Part shown: positions 1 through 5,373 of the stretch, one piece after another
How the letters are laid out: each line of letters begins with the position of its first letter
Numbering within the stretch: the first letter of the stretch is position 1
NCBI GenBank assembly: GCA_028710655.1
Contig: JAQTTS010000052.1
Span: 4,455 to 10,330, forward strand
Direction: 5' to 3'
Origin: Dehalococcoidales bacterium
GTDB taxonomy: Bacteria; Chloroflexota; Dehalococcoidia; Dehalococcoidales; UBA5760
Length of the DNA stretch: 5,876 bases
Position numbers and translations under genes: made by a program
Notes under the pieces: generated by a model
The model's database searches: none
Seen by the model: only the letters and a program-made list of their open reading frames with translations
Told to the model about the DNA's origin: nothing

Positions 1-289
1 CACCCAGGGCTTCCAGTTCGCCTTTTTCGTCCTTAACCTTCTGATCCACCATCGACCCGACTATGCGCAACATATGTTCGTGCGCCGCCTGCCTGGCGGC
101 GGGGGACGATCTGGCGGCCTCTTTCGCGGCCTTCCATTCCTGTGCCGTCAGTCCAGCCAGTTTAGCCTGGTCGAATGGCGTGCCGGCATTGAGCGCCGAT
201 TCCGCCATTTCCACCACTCTCTTTGTCACCGCGCGTCTCAAGCGACCGAATGATAGAAGCTCTTCTGCCGCATAAGGACGACCAGCCAT
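1..289 (-). CDS. Unrecognised protein, N-terminal part, cut by the window edge
   Basis: A minus-strand frame with no stop runs from an ATG at 289 to the left edge, giving 96 codons of the N-terminus. It begins MAGRPYAAEELLSFGRLRRA and continues as a hydrophilic, alanine-rich and charged, probably all-helical protein, with later stretches such as LAGLTAQEWKAAKEAARSS and EHMLRIVGSMVDQKVKDEKG. There is no signal peptide or membrane segment. An SD-like AGAGG (297-301 on the plus numbering) lies 7 nt before the ATG and supports this start. The reading is even and free of stops, unlike the competing plus-strand frame 63-275. I do not recognise the family. The size and composition would be compatible with a small DNA-binding or phage-terminase-small-subunit-like protein, but no motif proves this. 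It may be co-transcribed with the ORFs to its right, 124 nt away. Confidence 0.6.
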   Translation of the reverse strand, partial: MAGRPYAAEELLSFGRLRRAVTKRVVEMAESALNAGTPFDQAKLAGLTAQEWKAAKEAARSSPAARQAAHEHMLRIVGSMVDQKVKDEKGELEALG

Positions 290-328
290 GTCATGACCTC
301 TGTGTGATGTTGTGAATGCATCTATGTC

Positions 329-362
329 CCGACTGGTGCCGGGTCGGCTTCCCGCCTTCGGG
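329..362. other. Two adjacent short hairpins before the partial gene
   Basis: Within the 124-nt gap between the 33-aa ORF and the partial gene there are two inverted repeats: CCGAC (329-333) with GTCGG (343-347), and CCCG (351-354) with CGGG (359-362) around a 4-nt loop. In the minus direction no U-tract follows, so this is not a good intrinsic terminator for that strand. In the plus direction TTTG follows the second stem. It could be a leader structure or a weak transcription barrier. Confidence 0.3.
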
Positions 363-413
363 TTTGTATCATGCGCTCCTGTGCAACAGGCAGACTATCG
401 ACGAACATGTCCG

Positions 414-515
414 CTACCTGGCCTTTTGCGTCTGCTTGGGGCCCTTACGGAGATAGGCCGAGCTTTTCTTGCGGGCCTTCTCGCCTGTCTTGCGTTCTAC
501 CTTTTTGTTGCCCAC
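414..515 (-). CDS. Very small basic protein (33 aa), overlapping the ATP-grasp gene
   Basis: A GTG at 515 is preceded by a perfect AAGGAG (522-527) with a 6-nt spacer, and the frame runs 33 codons to TAG at 414-416. A TAA lies four codons upstream in the same frame, so the start is essentially forced. The product begins MGNKKVERKTGEKARKK and ends GPKQTQKAR. It has 13 Lys/Arg against 2 Glu and no hydrophobic core, so it probably binds RNA, DNA or the ribosome, or is disordered until bound. Its first 19 nt overlap the last codons of the ATP-grasp gene in another frame, which implies translational coupling. Size and charge resemble tiny ribosome-associated proteins such as bTHX, but the sequence does not show that family's conserved residues. 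Function is unknown. Confidence 0.55.
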   Translation of the reverse strand: MGNKKVERKTGEKARKKSSAYLRKGPKQTQKAR

Positions 516-1618
516 GTGTATCTCCTTGTCTTACTTCCTGTTTGCTGCCACGGAACGGCCTCTGTGACTGATGTGGCGCGACGAAACTGGAGAGTTCTCC
601 TGGTGGCGCCGCCCTGGTTATTAAATGCTTCTCCTGCCAGACCCAGCACTTCACCTATCAAAGCGGCGTAGTCGCATCCAGCCGCCTCAATGTGGCACTT
701 CGCGCCGCCGCATGAAGAGATGTCCGGATTGGCGTTGACGTCGATGACCACAGGCTGTCCATTCTTGTCCAGCCTCATATCCACGCTGGCATAGCCTCGG
801 CACGAAAGGGCGTGAAATGACCTCACTGCTAGGTCTGTGAGCTGCTTTGCCAGATGTGGCTCTATGTTGGCAGGGCACTCTTCCTTCGTTCCGACGAAGT
901 ACGGGTGTCCCTGCACCCATTTGGCGCAGTAGGTCAACAAATGAGGTTTCCCCGGAGGCAAGAGGTATATCACCTCCTCAATGGGGAAGGCCCTCGGCTC
1001 GCCATTTCCCAGCAGCAGAACACGAAACTCTCGCCCTTCAAAAAACTCCTCCACCAGCGCCGGCTGACCGTATGATTGACACACCTGAGTCACCTGCGCG
1101 TTCAGTGACTCCATGTCTGTCACCACGCTTTGCTCCGACAGCCCGTGGCTGGCGTGCTCTCCCACGGGTTTGACTATGCAAGGCCACTTCAGATTGAAGC
1201 CTCTGGTGTCGTCAGGGCAGAGCATGTTCCAGTCGGCGGTCGGAATCCCGGCGGACCTCAGGTAGTGCTTGGTAGTCGCCTTGTTCTCGCAGGACGCCAG
1301 AGCAAAACTTGACGAGCCGGTGAAGCACAGCCCTATTTCCTCCATCATCCGGGCCACAGCAGCTTCACTGCAGGGCAACCCTGCGAAACCCTCAAACAGG
1401 TTGAACGCCACGTCCGCACGCAGGCGTTCCAGCTCTCCCCGGACCGACGAAAGCGGCGGTTTCAACGGCAGCACGGTGCAAACACACTGCAGCGCCTCTA
1501 GTGCCACTCTCACAGAGGAAACCGAGTCGAGCACGCCAAGGATGGCTTCTTCTTCCGCCTTGTCGCAATATTCGTTGCAGGACGGGTCGTTATAGATTAT
1601 GGTCACCTTTTGCAGCAC
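497..1618 (-). CDS. D-Ala-D-Ala ligase-like ATP-grasp enzyme
   Basis: This 373-residue protein has the order of a D-alanine-D-alanine ligase-type ATP-grasp enzyme. The N-terminal domain contains FNLFEGFAG (72-80) and FTGSSSFALASCENK (99-113). The ATP-binding part has IVKPVGEHASHG (148-159, Lys150 expected to bind ATP) and the hinge LVEEFFEGREFR (188-199). The metal-binding end has GYASVDMRLD (275-284) and VIDVNANPDIS (291-301), in which D280, D293 and N295/N297 fit the acid/Asn metal ligands. The family joins an acyl-phosphate made with ATP to an amine. The N-terminus differs from classical Ddl, so the substrate may be another amino acid or peptide. I chose GTG 1618 because AAAGGAG (1627-1633) lies 8 nt upstream. 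A TTG at 1675 would add 19 residues but has no SD. Residues about 335-373 are an Arg-rich tail outside the fold, and their DNA carries the start of the next small ORF. It has its own promoter at 1720-1748. Confidence 0.9.
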   Translation of the reverse strand: MLQKVTIIYNDPSCNEYCDKAEEEAILGVLDSVSSVRVALEALQCVCTVLPLKPPLSSVRGELERLRADVAFNLFEGFAGLPCSEAAVARMMEEIGLCFTGSSSFALASCENKATTKHYLRSAGIPTADWNMLCPDDTRGFNLKWPCIVKPVGEHASHGLSEQSVVTDMESLNAQVTQVCQSYGQPALVEEFFEGREFRVLLLGNGEPRAFPIEEVIYLLPPGKPHLLTYCAKWVQGHPYFVGTKEECPANIEPHLAKQLTDLAVRSFHALSCRGYASVDMRLDKNGQPVVIDVNANPDISSCGGAKCHIEAAGCDYAALIGEVLGLAGEAFNNQGGATRRTLQFRRATSVTEAVPWQQTGSKTRRYTWATKR

Positions 1619-1719
1619 GATCTGTACTCCTTTGGCATGGTGCTGTTTTCGTCTGAATTCCGAGGCGCGAAACAACTCGTGGACCTGGCCTACCGACTCG
1701 CTTTACGCAAACGGCTACT

Positions 1720-1748
1720 ACCGTAGCATTCCAATCGGCCTTTGTCAA
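1720..1748 (-). promoter_or_regulatory. Sigma70-type promoter of the ATP-grasp gene
   Basis: On the minus strand a perfect -35 TTGACA (1743-1748) is followed after exactly 17 nt by TACGGT (1720-1725), with TGC directly before the -10 (extended -10). The expected start of transcription is near 1713, giving a leader of about 95 nt before GTG 1618. The -10 box is overlapped by the odd-centred palindrome CTAC-G-GTAG, also found at the promoter at 4466-4494. It lies in the coaX to ATP-grasp gap, so the ATP-grasp gene is transcribed separately from coaX, with or without read-through. Confidence 0.75.
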
Positions 1749-1886
1749 TACTTGTTTAGCCCTCACCGGCACGATTATTGTCTGGGTGTAAGCAGTTACC
1801 CTAGTAGCATAAGCAACTCAGGAATATTGATCGTTAAATGGGTGGTGTACGAAAACACATTGTTCGTTTGGACTTTGCGGCGAGCC
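1749..1886. other. coaX to ATP-grasp spacer
   Basis: This AT-richer stretch holds no gene I can support and no clear intrinsic terminator for coaX. It contains GTAA-gcag-TTAC near 1789-1800 and, on the minus strand, another TATGCTAC box without a matching -35. Confidence 0.35.
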
Positions 1887-2672
1887 TTAGCGATGATTCA
1901 TCTCGTGCAGCATGCGCAGGCCAGCCAGAGTCAGGTCTGGCTGAACGGCTTTTATCAGCGGCGTTTTCTGGGCTATCAGCTCGCAGTGCTGTCCGGTTGC
2001 CACGACGAGAGCCTTTTTCTTCAATTCCGACTGCACTCTCTTCACGAGCCCTTCCACGAGGCCGGCGTGTCCCATCACAATGCCGGACTGTAGCGCGGCT
2101 GCCGTGCTTTTGCCGATCGTTGTTTCAGGCCAGGTTAGCTCCACGTAAGGCAATTGGGCAGCTTTGCGGAACAAGCCCTGCGCCGCGGACTCTATGCCTG
2201 GTGCTATGACACAGCCGATGTAACCCGACCCGTGAGAGACGATGTCAAATACGGTGGCTGTGCCGAAGTCGATGACTATGACCGGATCGCCGTATAGCCG
2301 CAGCGCGGCCACCGCATTCGCTATGCGATCACCGGCAACCTCTGACGGGTTATCAGCCATAATGCGAATGCCTGTTCTTATGCCCGCTCTGACCACCATC
2401 GGATCAACCCGCAAGTACCGCTGGCAAACGCTGCTCCATTGATGGATTAGCGGAGGCACGGCGCAACACAATACGGCGGCAGTAATGGCAGTTCTCTGTA
2501 TGTTCTCATGGCGCAGCTTTGCCAGCAACTCCATTGCATATTCATCTGCGTCTCTGTGAATGGCCGTAGCCACACGGTGCCTGAACACCAAATGTCCATT
2601 CTGGAAATAACCTAACGTCGTCCTGGTGTTGCCGACGTCAATCGCCAGCAAGATGTTTGTTGTCTGTTTCAT
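1887..2672 (-). CDS. coaX: Type III pantothenate kinase (CoaX)
   Basis: The 261-residue product is a type III pantothenate kinase, which phosphorylates pantothenate with ATP as the first step of coenzyme A synthesis in the cytoplasm. The signatures are in order: LLAIDVGNTRTT (8-19, phosphate-binding loop with D12), AGDRIANAVAA (113-123, the family's G-A-D-R catalytic region, here AGDR with D115), IDFGTATVFD (134-143), IAPGI (156-160), IGKSTAAALQSG (186-197), VATGQ (224-228, where TGG is usual) and PDLTLAGLRML (245-255). Length is normal for CoaX. I chose ATG 2672 because the family starts only a few residues before the AIDVGNT motif. An in-frame ATG at 2726 would add 18 residues and has no SD. 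The SD at 2672 is itself weak (AGGCAGGC). CoaX enzymes resist pantothenamide feedback, unlike CoaA. No promoter was identified for it. Confidence 0.95.
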   Translation of the reverse strand: MKQTTNILLAIDVGNTRTTLGYFQNGHLVFRHRVATAIHRDADEYAMELLAKLRHENIQRTAITAAVLCCAVPPLIHQWSSVCQRYLRVDPMVVRAGIRTGIRIMADNPSEVAGDRIANAVAALRLYGDPVIVIDFGTATVFDIVSHGSGYIGCVIAPGIESAAQGLFRKAAQLPYVELTWPETTIGKSTAAALQSGIVMGHAGLVEGLVKRVQSELKKKALVVATGQHCELIAQKTPLIKAVQPDLTLAGLRMLHEMNHR

Positions 2673-2925
2673 GCCTGCCTGGTTTTCACGCCACGCGTGC
2701 ACTGGATCGCCGTGCCCGTCGGCCATGGGGGAAGCGGCGAGCTTCTCCAGTTGCGCGGTTGCAGTACTGTCGTGCCCAAAGAGCTGCTGAACGCCCGCAT
2801 CTGGGGAGAGCGTACTCAGTATTCCCGCCGCTCAATGCATTCACGTCGAGGATCAAACGCCTTATGTGCGAACAACTTCAGGAGGCTTGATGAATACTTC
2901 TGGCATTCAGCCTTTGAGTCTGTGT
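2673..2925. other. Gap between the 70-aa gene and coaX, no gene supported
   Basis: This 253-nt gap shows no TTGACA-type promoter on the minus strand. The coaX frame stays open back to a TGA around 2833 but has no good start there. A 13-codon minus-strand ORF (MPEVFIKPPEVVRT) follows an AAAGG near 2910, which is too little to call. An inverted repeat GGGA..GAG-tacg-CTC-TCCC (2804-2826) could form a bulged hairpin in either direction. It probably acts as the coaX leader or an untranslated spacer. Confidence 0.4.
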
Positions 2926-3138
2926 TCAGCTCTCCCGCTTAAGCTCTTTTTCAGGCTCATCAGCGGTGACAGTCACGCGGTCTGCCGCCAACACCAGGCG
3001 CAGACCTGCGCCTTGCCACCCGCCTTCGGGGTCTGTTTTGATGCCTGTATAGAGCCAGACCTGTCCACCCTTCTTCATGACGGCATACATGCCGCTGGTC
3101 AACTTTCCCGTTTCTTTGTCAACTACTCGGACTGCCAT
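2926..3138 (-). CDS. Small conserved-looking protein of unknown function (70 aa)
   Basis: An ATG at 3138 starts a 70-residue frame with an SD (GAGGT, 3147-3151, 8 nt upstream) that overlaps the stop of the DksA-like gene. The two genes are 6 nt apart, so translation is very likely coupled. The product begins MAVRVVDKETGKLTSGMYA, has a hydrophobic, aromatic middle (GGQVWLYTGIK, then WQGAGLRLVLAADRVTV), and ends with a charged tail (DEPEKELKRES). The alternation suggests a small beta-rich cytoplasmic domain. There is no signal peptide, cysteine pair or membrane helix. I do not recognise the family. Its tight pairing with a DksA-like regulator suggests co-expression and possibly a related role. 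Plus-strand frames across it are rich in Cys and His in the manner of antisense shadows and were discounted. Confidence 0.75.
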   Translation of the reverse strand: MAVRVVDKETGKLTSGMYAVMKKGGQVWLYTGIKTDPEGGWQGAGLRLVLAADRVTVTADEPEKELKRES

Positions 3139-3144
3139 CGTTAC

Positions 3145-3513
3145 TTACCTCGCTGTTCTGCCAGACGGTTTAGTCTGCTTGCTCTTGCATTCCACGCACA
3201 TGGTGGTCTGGGGGATAGCCTGCAGCCGGCCAGGCGGAATTCTTTTGCCGCAGCCGTCGCAAAGGCCGTAGGTCCCTTCGTCCAGCTTTCGCAGCGCTCG
3301 TTCCACTTCGGCAAGTTGCTCTCTGGTACGTTTTGAAATAGCCCGGCGCAACACCTGTTCCGTGGTTTCGGCAGCTGCGTCCTCCCGCCTGTTTGAAGCG
3401 TAAGGCTCCTGGTCATCATATGGCGAGCCATCCCGCGCCAACGCTAGTTCATCGTTCAGCCGCCGCCGTTCTGCGTTCAGGCTTCCGCGCAATTCTTCTA
3501 ATCTGTTTGCCAC
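3145..3513 (-). CDS. DksA/TraR-family C4 zinc-finger protein
   Basis: The product has 122 residues. It has a long N-terminal helical, probably coiled-coil region (ANRLEELRGSLNAERRRLND... to ...REQLAEVERALRKLDEGTYG), then a four-cysteine zinc finger, CDGC-X17-CVEC (about residues 86-110), and a short basic tail. This is the DksA/TraR layout. Members bind RNA polymerase through the secondary channel and adjust transcription with ppGpp, while shorter or divergent members (YteA type) have unclear targets. The sequence DDQEPYASNRREDAAAETTE lies where DksA carries its acidic tip, and whether it keeps DksA activity cannot be told. The start is GTG 3513 with a strong GGAGGT (3521-3526) 7 nt upstream. 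It is the first gene of a pair with the 70-aa ORF. I am sure of the family but not of an orthologous dksA. Confidence 0.93.
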   Translation of the reverse strand: MANRLEELRGSLNAERRRLNDELALARDGSPYDDQEPYASNRREDAAAETTEQVLRRAISKRTREQLAEVERALRKLDEGTYGLCDGCGKRIPPGRLQAIPQTTMCVECKSKQTKPSGRTAR

Positions 3514-3569
3514 TTCTCTGACCTCCGCTTGTCCCCGGCTGACACATCGTCTTTAAATGCCGGCCTTAT

Positions 3570-3629
3570 TTAATTCGATTTCCCATCGTCCGATCTCTGC
3601 CCGCACGTCTCCATGAAGTCAAGCGCCAT
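3570..3629 (-). CDS. Possible 19-aa leader or small protein between atpC and the DksA-like gene
   Basis: ATG 3629 follows AGGAG (3638-3642) with an 8-nt spacer, which is a better SD than that of atpC itself. The frame reads MALDFMETCGQRSDDGKSN and stops at TAA 3570-3572. An in-frame ATG at 3650 would add seven codons but would place the SD inside the ORF. It lies 57 nt downstream of the atpC stop and 56 nt upstream of the DksA-like start, in an AT-rich patch (AATTAAATAAGG). It could be a leader peptide or a real microprotein, but it is short enough to arise by chance. Confidence 0.3.
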   Translation of the reverse strand: MALDFMETCGQRSDDGKSN

Positions 3630-3685
3630 GGTCGACTCTCCTGCAGTCATCGCGGCGAGTTCATGCTACTGCGGTCTGCCAAACT

Positions 3686-4114
3686 CTAAACGACCCCTGT
3701 CTCCCTTTTTCTCTTTTTGCGCGCCACGTTCAGCCGGGCAAGCGAGCGAACCAACTCGGCCTCCGCCCTGGCCTTGTCAACTCCAGAGGTTTGTCTGTCA
3801 GCCAGGAGTTTTTCAGCCCGATGTTTTGCCTCTTCGACTCGAGCTACATCAATATCTTCGGCCCTTTCGGCGGCATCAGCGAGGACCGTTACACTGCCTG
3901 GCAGGACCTCTATAAAACCACCCAAAACAGCCAGGTGGGTTTCCTCTCCACCCTTCCTTATCCTCAGTTCGCCCGGTTTCAGCATCGTGACCAGAGGAGC
4001 GTGGAACGGCAGAATCCCTAACTGCCCGTCCGCGCCCGGAGCGACGACTGCATCAACAGTGCCGGCATAAACGACGCCTTCAGGCGTGACAACGACAAGG
4101 CTCATTTCGGACAT
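3686..4114 (-). CDS. atpC: F1F0-ATP synthase epsilon subunit
   Basis: This 142-residue protein is the epsilon subunit of the F1 rotor. It links gamma to the c-ring and can restrain ATP hydrolysis. The N-terminal beta-sandwich (1-86) carries the family motifs VVTPEGVVYAG (8-18), DGQLGILPFHAPLVTMLKPG (29-48) and HLAVLGGFIEVLPGSVTVLAD (60-80). The C-terminal helical hairpin (about 87-135) reads DIDVARVEEAKHRAEKLLAD and onwards, ending in a very basic ARKKRKRE. Length is typical. ATG 4114 is used; a second ATG at 4105 cannot be excluded, and neither has a strong SD. Normally atpC follows atpD, but no minus-strand atpD is present in the 1.7 kb upstream, so this copy stands apart from the rest of the ATP synthase operon. 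A strong promoter lies about 350 nt upstream at 4466-4494. Confidence 0.96.
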   Translation of the reverse strand: MSEMSLVVVTPEGVVYAGTVDAVVAPGADGQLGILPFHAPLVTMLKPGELRIRKGGEETHLAVLGGFIEVLPGSVTVLADAAERAEDIDVARVEEAKHRAEKLLADRQTSGVDKARAEAELVRSLARLNVARKKRKRETGVV

Positions 4115-4224
4115 GGTTCTTGTGTTCCAACTATGCCTGTAATATCTATGGACAAGGTAAGCCGGTCAGGCCTGTTCCTTATTACCCGGTGCAGCAAGAG
4201 TCGGGGACCAATGAATGCCGCCGA

Positions 4225-4452
4225 TCACACGTTTCGCTTCCCACCTGGAAACCGCAGCCTCTCCGGCGCGCTCCGCGCCACCACCGACGGATTCTCGTGT
4301 CCCTCTTTTGATGAGGCCTCATGCGTTGAGGCCTCATGCGATGAGTGCTCATACCAGCGTCTTTCCAGAATAGTCAGGCCGAAATGTGCAGATGGCCTAG
4401 CAGCAGGTATGACGCCGGAGCCGCGCGGAGGTGATGACAAACCAACCACCAT
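4225..4452 (-). CDS. Doubtful ORF (75 aa) in the atpC upstream region
   Basis: Directly downstream of the promoter at 4466-4494, an ATG at 4452 opens 75 codons to TGA. The predicted transcription start is only about 8 nt before it and there is no SD, so expression would need leaderless-style initiation. The translation contains three 5-residue repeats, YEHSS-HEAST-HEASS, made by the tandem DNA units at 4310-4354. It is otherwise Pro/Arg/Ser-rich and low in complexity. I think this region is more probably an untranslated leader, but the ORF is open. Confidence 0.2.
   Translation of the reverse strand: MVVGLSSPPRGSGVIPAARPSAHFGLTILERRWYEHSSHEASTHEASSKEGHENPSVVARSAPERLRFPGGKRNV
4310..4354. repeat. 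Three tandem 15-nt palindromic units
   Basis: Three adjacent units are visible: GATGAGGCCTCATGC (4310-4324), GTTGAGGCCTCATGC (4325-4339) and GATGAGTGCTCATAC (4340-4354). The first two share a perfect 10-bp palindrome, TGAGGCCTCA, and the third is a near match (TGAGTGCTCA). Centres are spaced 15 bp, about one and a half helix turns. They lie in the atpC upstream region, about 105-150 nt downstream of the minus-strand promoter. They could be repeated protein-binding sites, a hairpin array in RNA, or a simple tandem duplication. Confidence 0.8.
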
Positions 4453-4465
4453 ATAAGATGTTACT

Positions 4466-4494
4466 ACGGTAGCATGGCAATGCGGAATTGTCAA
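4466..4494 (-). promoter_or_regulatory. Sigma70-type promoter upstream of atpC
   Basis: On the minus strand -35 TTGACA (4489-4494) is followed by 17 nt and -10 TACCGT (4466-4471), with TGC before the -10. Transcription is expected to start near 4459 and would give atpC a leader of about 345 nt. The -10 region shares TGCTAC-S-GTAGTA with the ATP-grasp promoter (one base differs), including a CTAC-C-GTAG palindrome. Confidence 0.75.
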
Positions 4495-4522
4495 GGTCCT
4501 TTTTCACATATCTCAGACAAAA

Positions 4523-4530
4523 GGGGCCCC
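4523..4530. promoter_or_regulatory. GGGGCCCC palindrome between divergent promoters
   Basis: A perfect 8-bp palindrome sits close to the middle of the 53-nt stretch between the two outward-facing -35 boxes (4489-4494 minus, 4548-4553 plus). It is flanked by the inverted repeat CCTTTT (4498-4503) and AAAAGG (4519-4524). The position suits a shared operator, but this is inference from position only. Confidence 0.25.
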
Positions 4531-4547
4531 ATGGTTGAAGACACGCC

Positions 4548-4577
4548 TTGACAATGGATTACAGCGTATGCTACAAG
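4548..4577 (+). promoter_or_regulatory. Sigma70-type promoter facing right
   Basis: TTGACA (4548-4553) is followed by an 18-nt spacer ending TATGC and then TACAAG (4572-4577), the same TGC-TAC extended -10 form as the two minus-strand promoters. Transcription would start around 4584. It drives the hairpin and ORF region at 4600-4994 or a non-coding transcript. Confidence 0.6.
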
Positions 4578-4599
4578 AATAGCAGTCTAAAACACGGGT

Positions 4600-4635
4600 G
4601 GCCCATAGCATGTTTCGACCGGGGTGCAATGGGCC
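4600..4635 (+). other. Leader hairpin containing a possible start codon
   Basis: GGCCCAT (4600-4606) pairs with ATGGGCC (4629-4635). After an A-A mismatch the stem goes on with GCA (4608-4610) and TGC (4625-4627), leaving a 14-nt loop with TTTCGACC. The stem would form about 15-50 nt into the transcript from the promoter at 4548-4577. The ATG at 4629 lies inside the right arm, so folding would hide it. Confidence 0.6.
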
Positions 4636-4994
4636 GTCGGCGTCTGCTGGCGGTATCTCCGGCACAACCGGGTTTTCCTGCGTTGGCAATCATTAGCTTT
4701 GTTTTATCGGTTTTTCATAAGGAGCGTGATGACTATGTTCTTAGAAAAACGTGCGCACAATGGCCCTTGCGGCTGCCGCTTTCAGCGAGCTTCACGTCCT
4801 GCTGCATACGAAGGAGAATACTTCTCTCATCCGGCTTTGACTGCAACGAGATGGGCGATTTGGCCGCCACCGATAACGCTGCGCCAGCGGTGGAAAAAGA
4901 AACGGTCACTTCCGCCAAGGGATGTGCGGGCCATATTCAGCGGCCACGAAGGCACATTACCATTGAACAACTCCTGGGCACATCTGAAACCTGA
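4629..4994 (+). CDS. Uncertain ORF (121 aa), possibly remnant of a gene
   Basis: ATG 4629 lies about 45 nt downstream of the predicted start from the promoter at 4548-4577, with a GGGGTG just before it. The frame is open for 121 codons. It begins MGRRRLLAVSPAQPGFPA, has a hydrophobic stretch LAIISFVLSVF (possible membrane or signal segment), then a Cys/Ser/Arg-rich middle that looks non-coding. It ends in a well-formed hydrophilic stretch (MGDLAATDNAAPAVEKE..., ...RRHITIEQLLGTSET). After the TGA at 4992 the same frame continues with plausible protein (QYAASQGEWLWGAPGNDLQS) to a TAA at 5097. The mixed quality suggests a decayed gene, a chance ORF, or frame errors. I recognise no family. Confidence 0.25.
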   Translation: MGRRRLLAVSPAQPGFPALAIISFVLSVFHKERDDYVLRKTCAQWPLRLPLSASFTSCCIRRRILLSSGFDCNEMGDLAATDNAAPAVEKETVTSAKGCAGHIQRPRRHITIEQLLGTSET

Positions 4995-5209
4995 CAATAT
5001 GCCGCTTCACAGGGTGAGTGGCTTTGGGGTGCGCCTGGCAATGACCTGCAATCCCGGGACAATCCCGTTCCATCCTCAGCAAGTGCTCCTGAATTATAAG
5101 TTCACCTCGGAAAATGGCTGGCCTGCAATCAGTGCGCTCCAAAGCATATCTCGACGGAGCGCGCCGCAGAACACGAATCCGTGGGAAGTGTTCCGCCAGC
5201 TACTGCTTA

Positions 5210-5323
5210 CTAACGGCACTTAAAGTCGCGAACGGACTTTCGCCAGGTACCAGCGCCATCGCCGTTTTCGGACATCCAATACTCGTCTATCCCAATTGCC
5301 TTGTCCGGACACATGCTAGGCAC
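5210..5323 (-). CDS. Possible small protein (34-37 aa)
   Basis: A minus-strand frame starts at GTG 5323 (AGGAA about 7 nt upstream) or at ATG 5314 and ends at TAG 5210-5212. From the ATG it reads MCPDKAIGIDEYWMSENGDG and ends WRKSVRDFKCR. It is a balanced hydrophilic sequence with two cysteines near the ends. No promoter was found, and the opposite strand has an equally long open frame, so the coding strand cannot be settled. A TAG precedes the start in frame. Confidence 0.22.
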   Translation of the reverse strand: MPSMCPDKAIGIDEYWMSENGDGAGTWRKSVRDFKCR

Positions 5324-5373
5324 AACGCTTTCCTAGCGACAGGCCGTTTGCATCACCTATTTGTGGCTTTCTT

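Noticed and set aside
63..275. Plus-strand 70-aa frame
   Set aside because: It is the shadow of the minus-strand partial gene, which has an SD and better composition.
1599..2209. Plus-strand frames of 123-164 codons
   Set aside because: They are antisense to coaX and the promoter region, with shadow-like composition and no SD.
2866..3336. Plus-strand frame with AGGAGG just before an ATG at 2890
   Set aside because: It runs antisense across the 70-aa gene and into the DksA-like gene, is rich in Cys and His in the manner of a shadow frame, and the minus-strand readings are far better supported.
4580..4700. tmRNA-like TTTCGACC-GGGG
   Set aside because: The 5' GGGG..TTCGACGGG spacing does not match, and no tag reading frame or CCACCA/T-arm end is found downstream.
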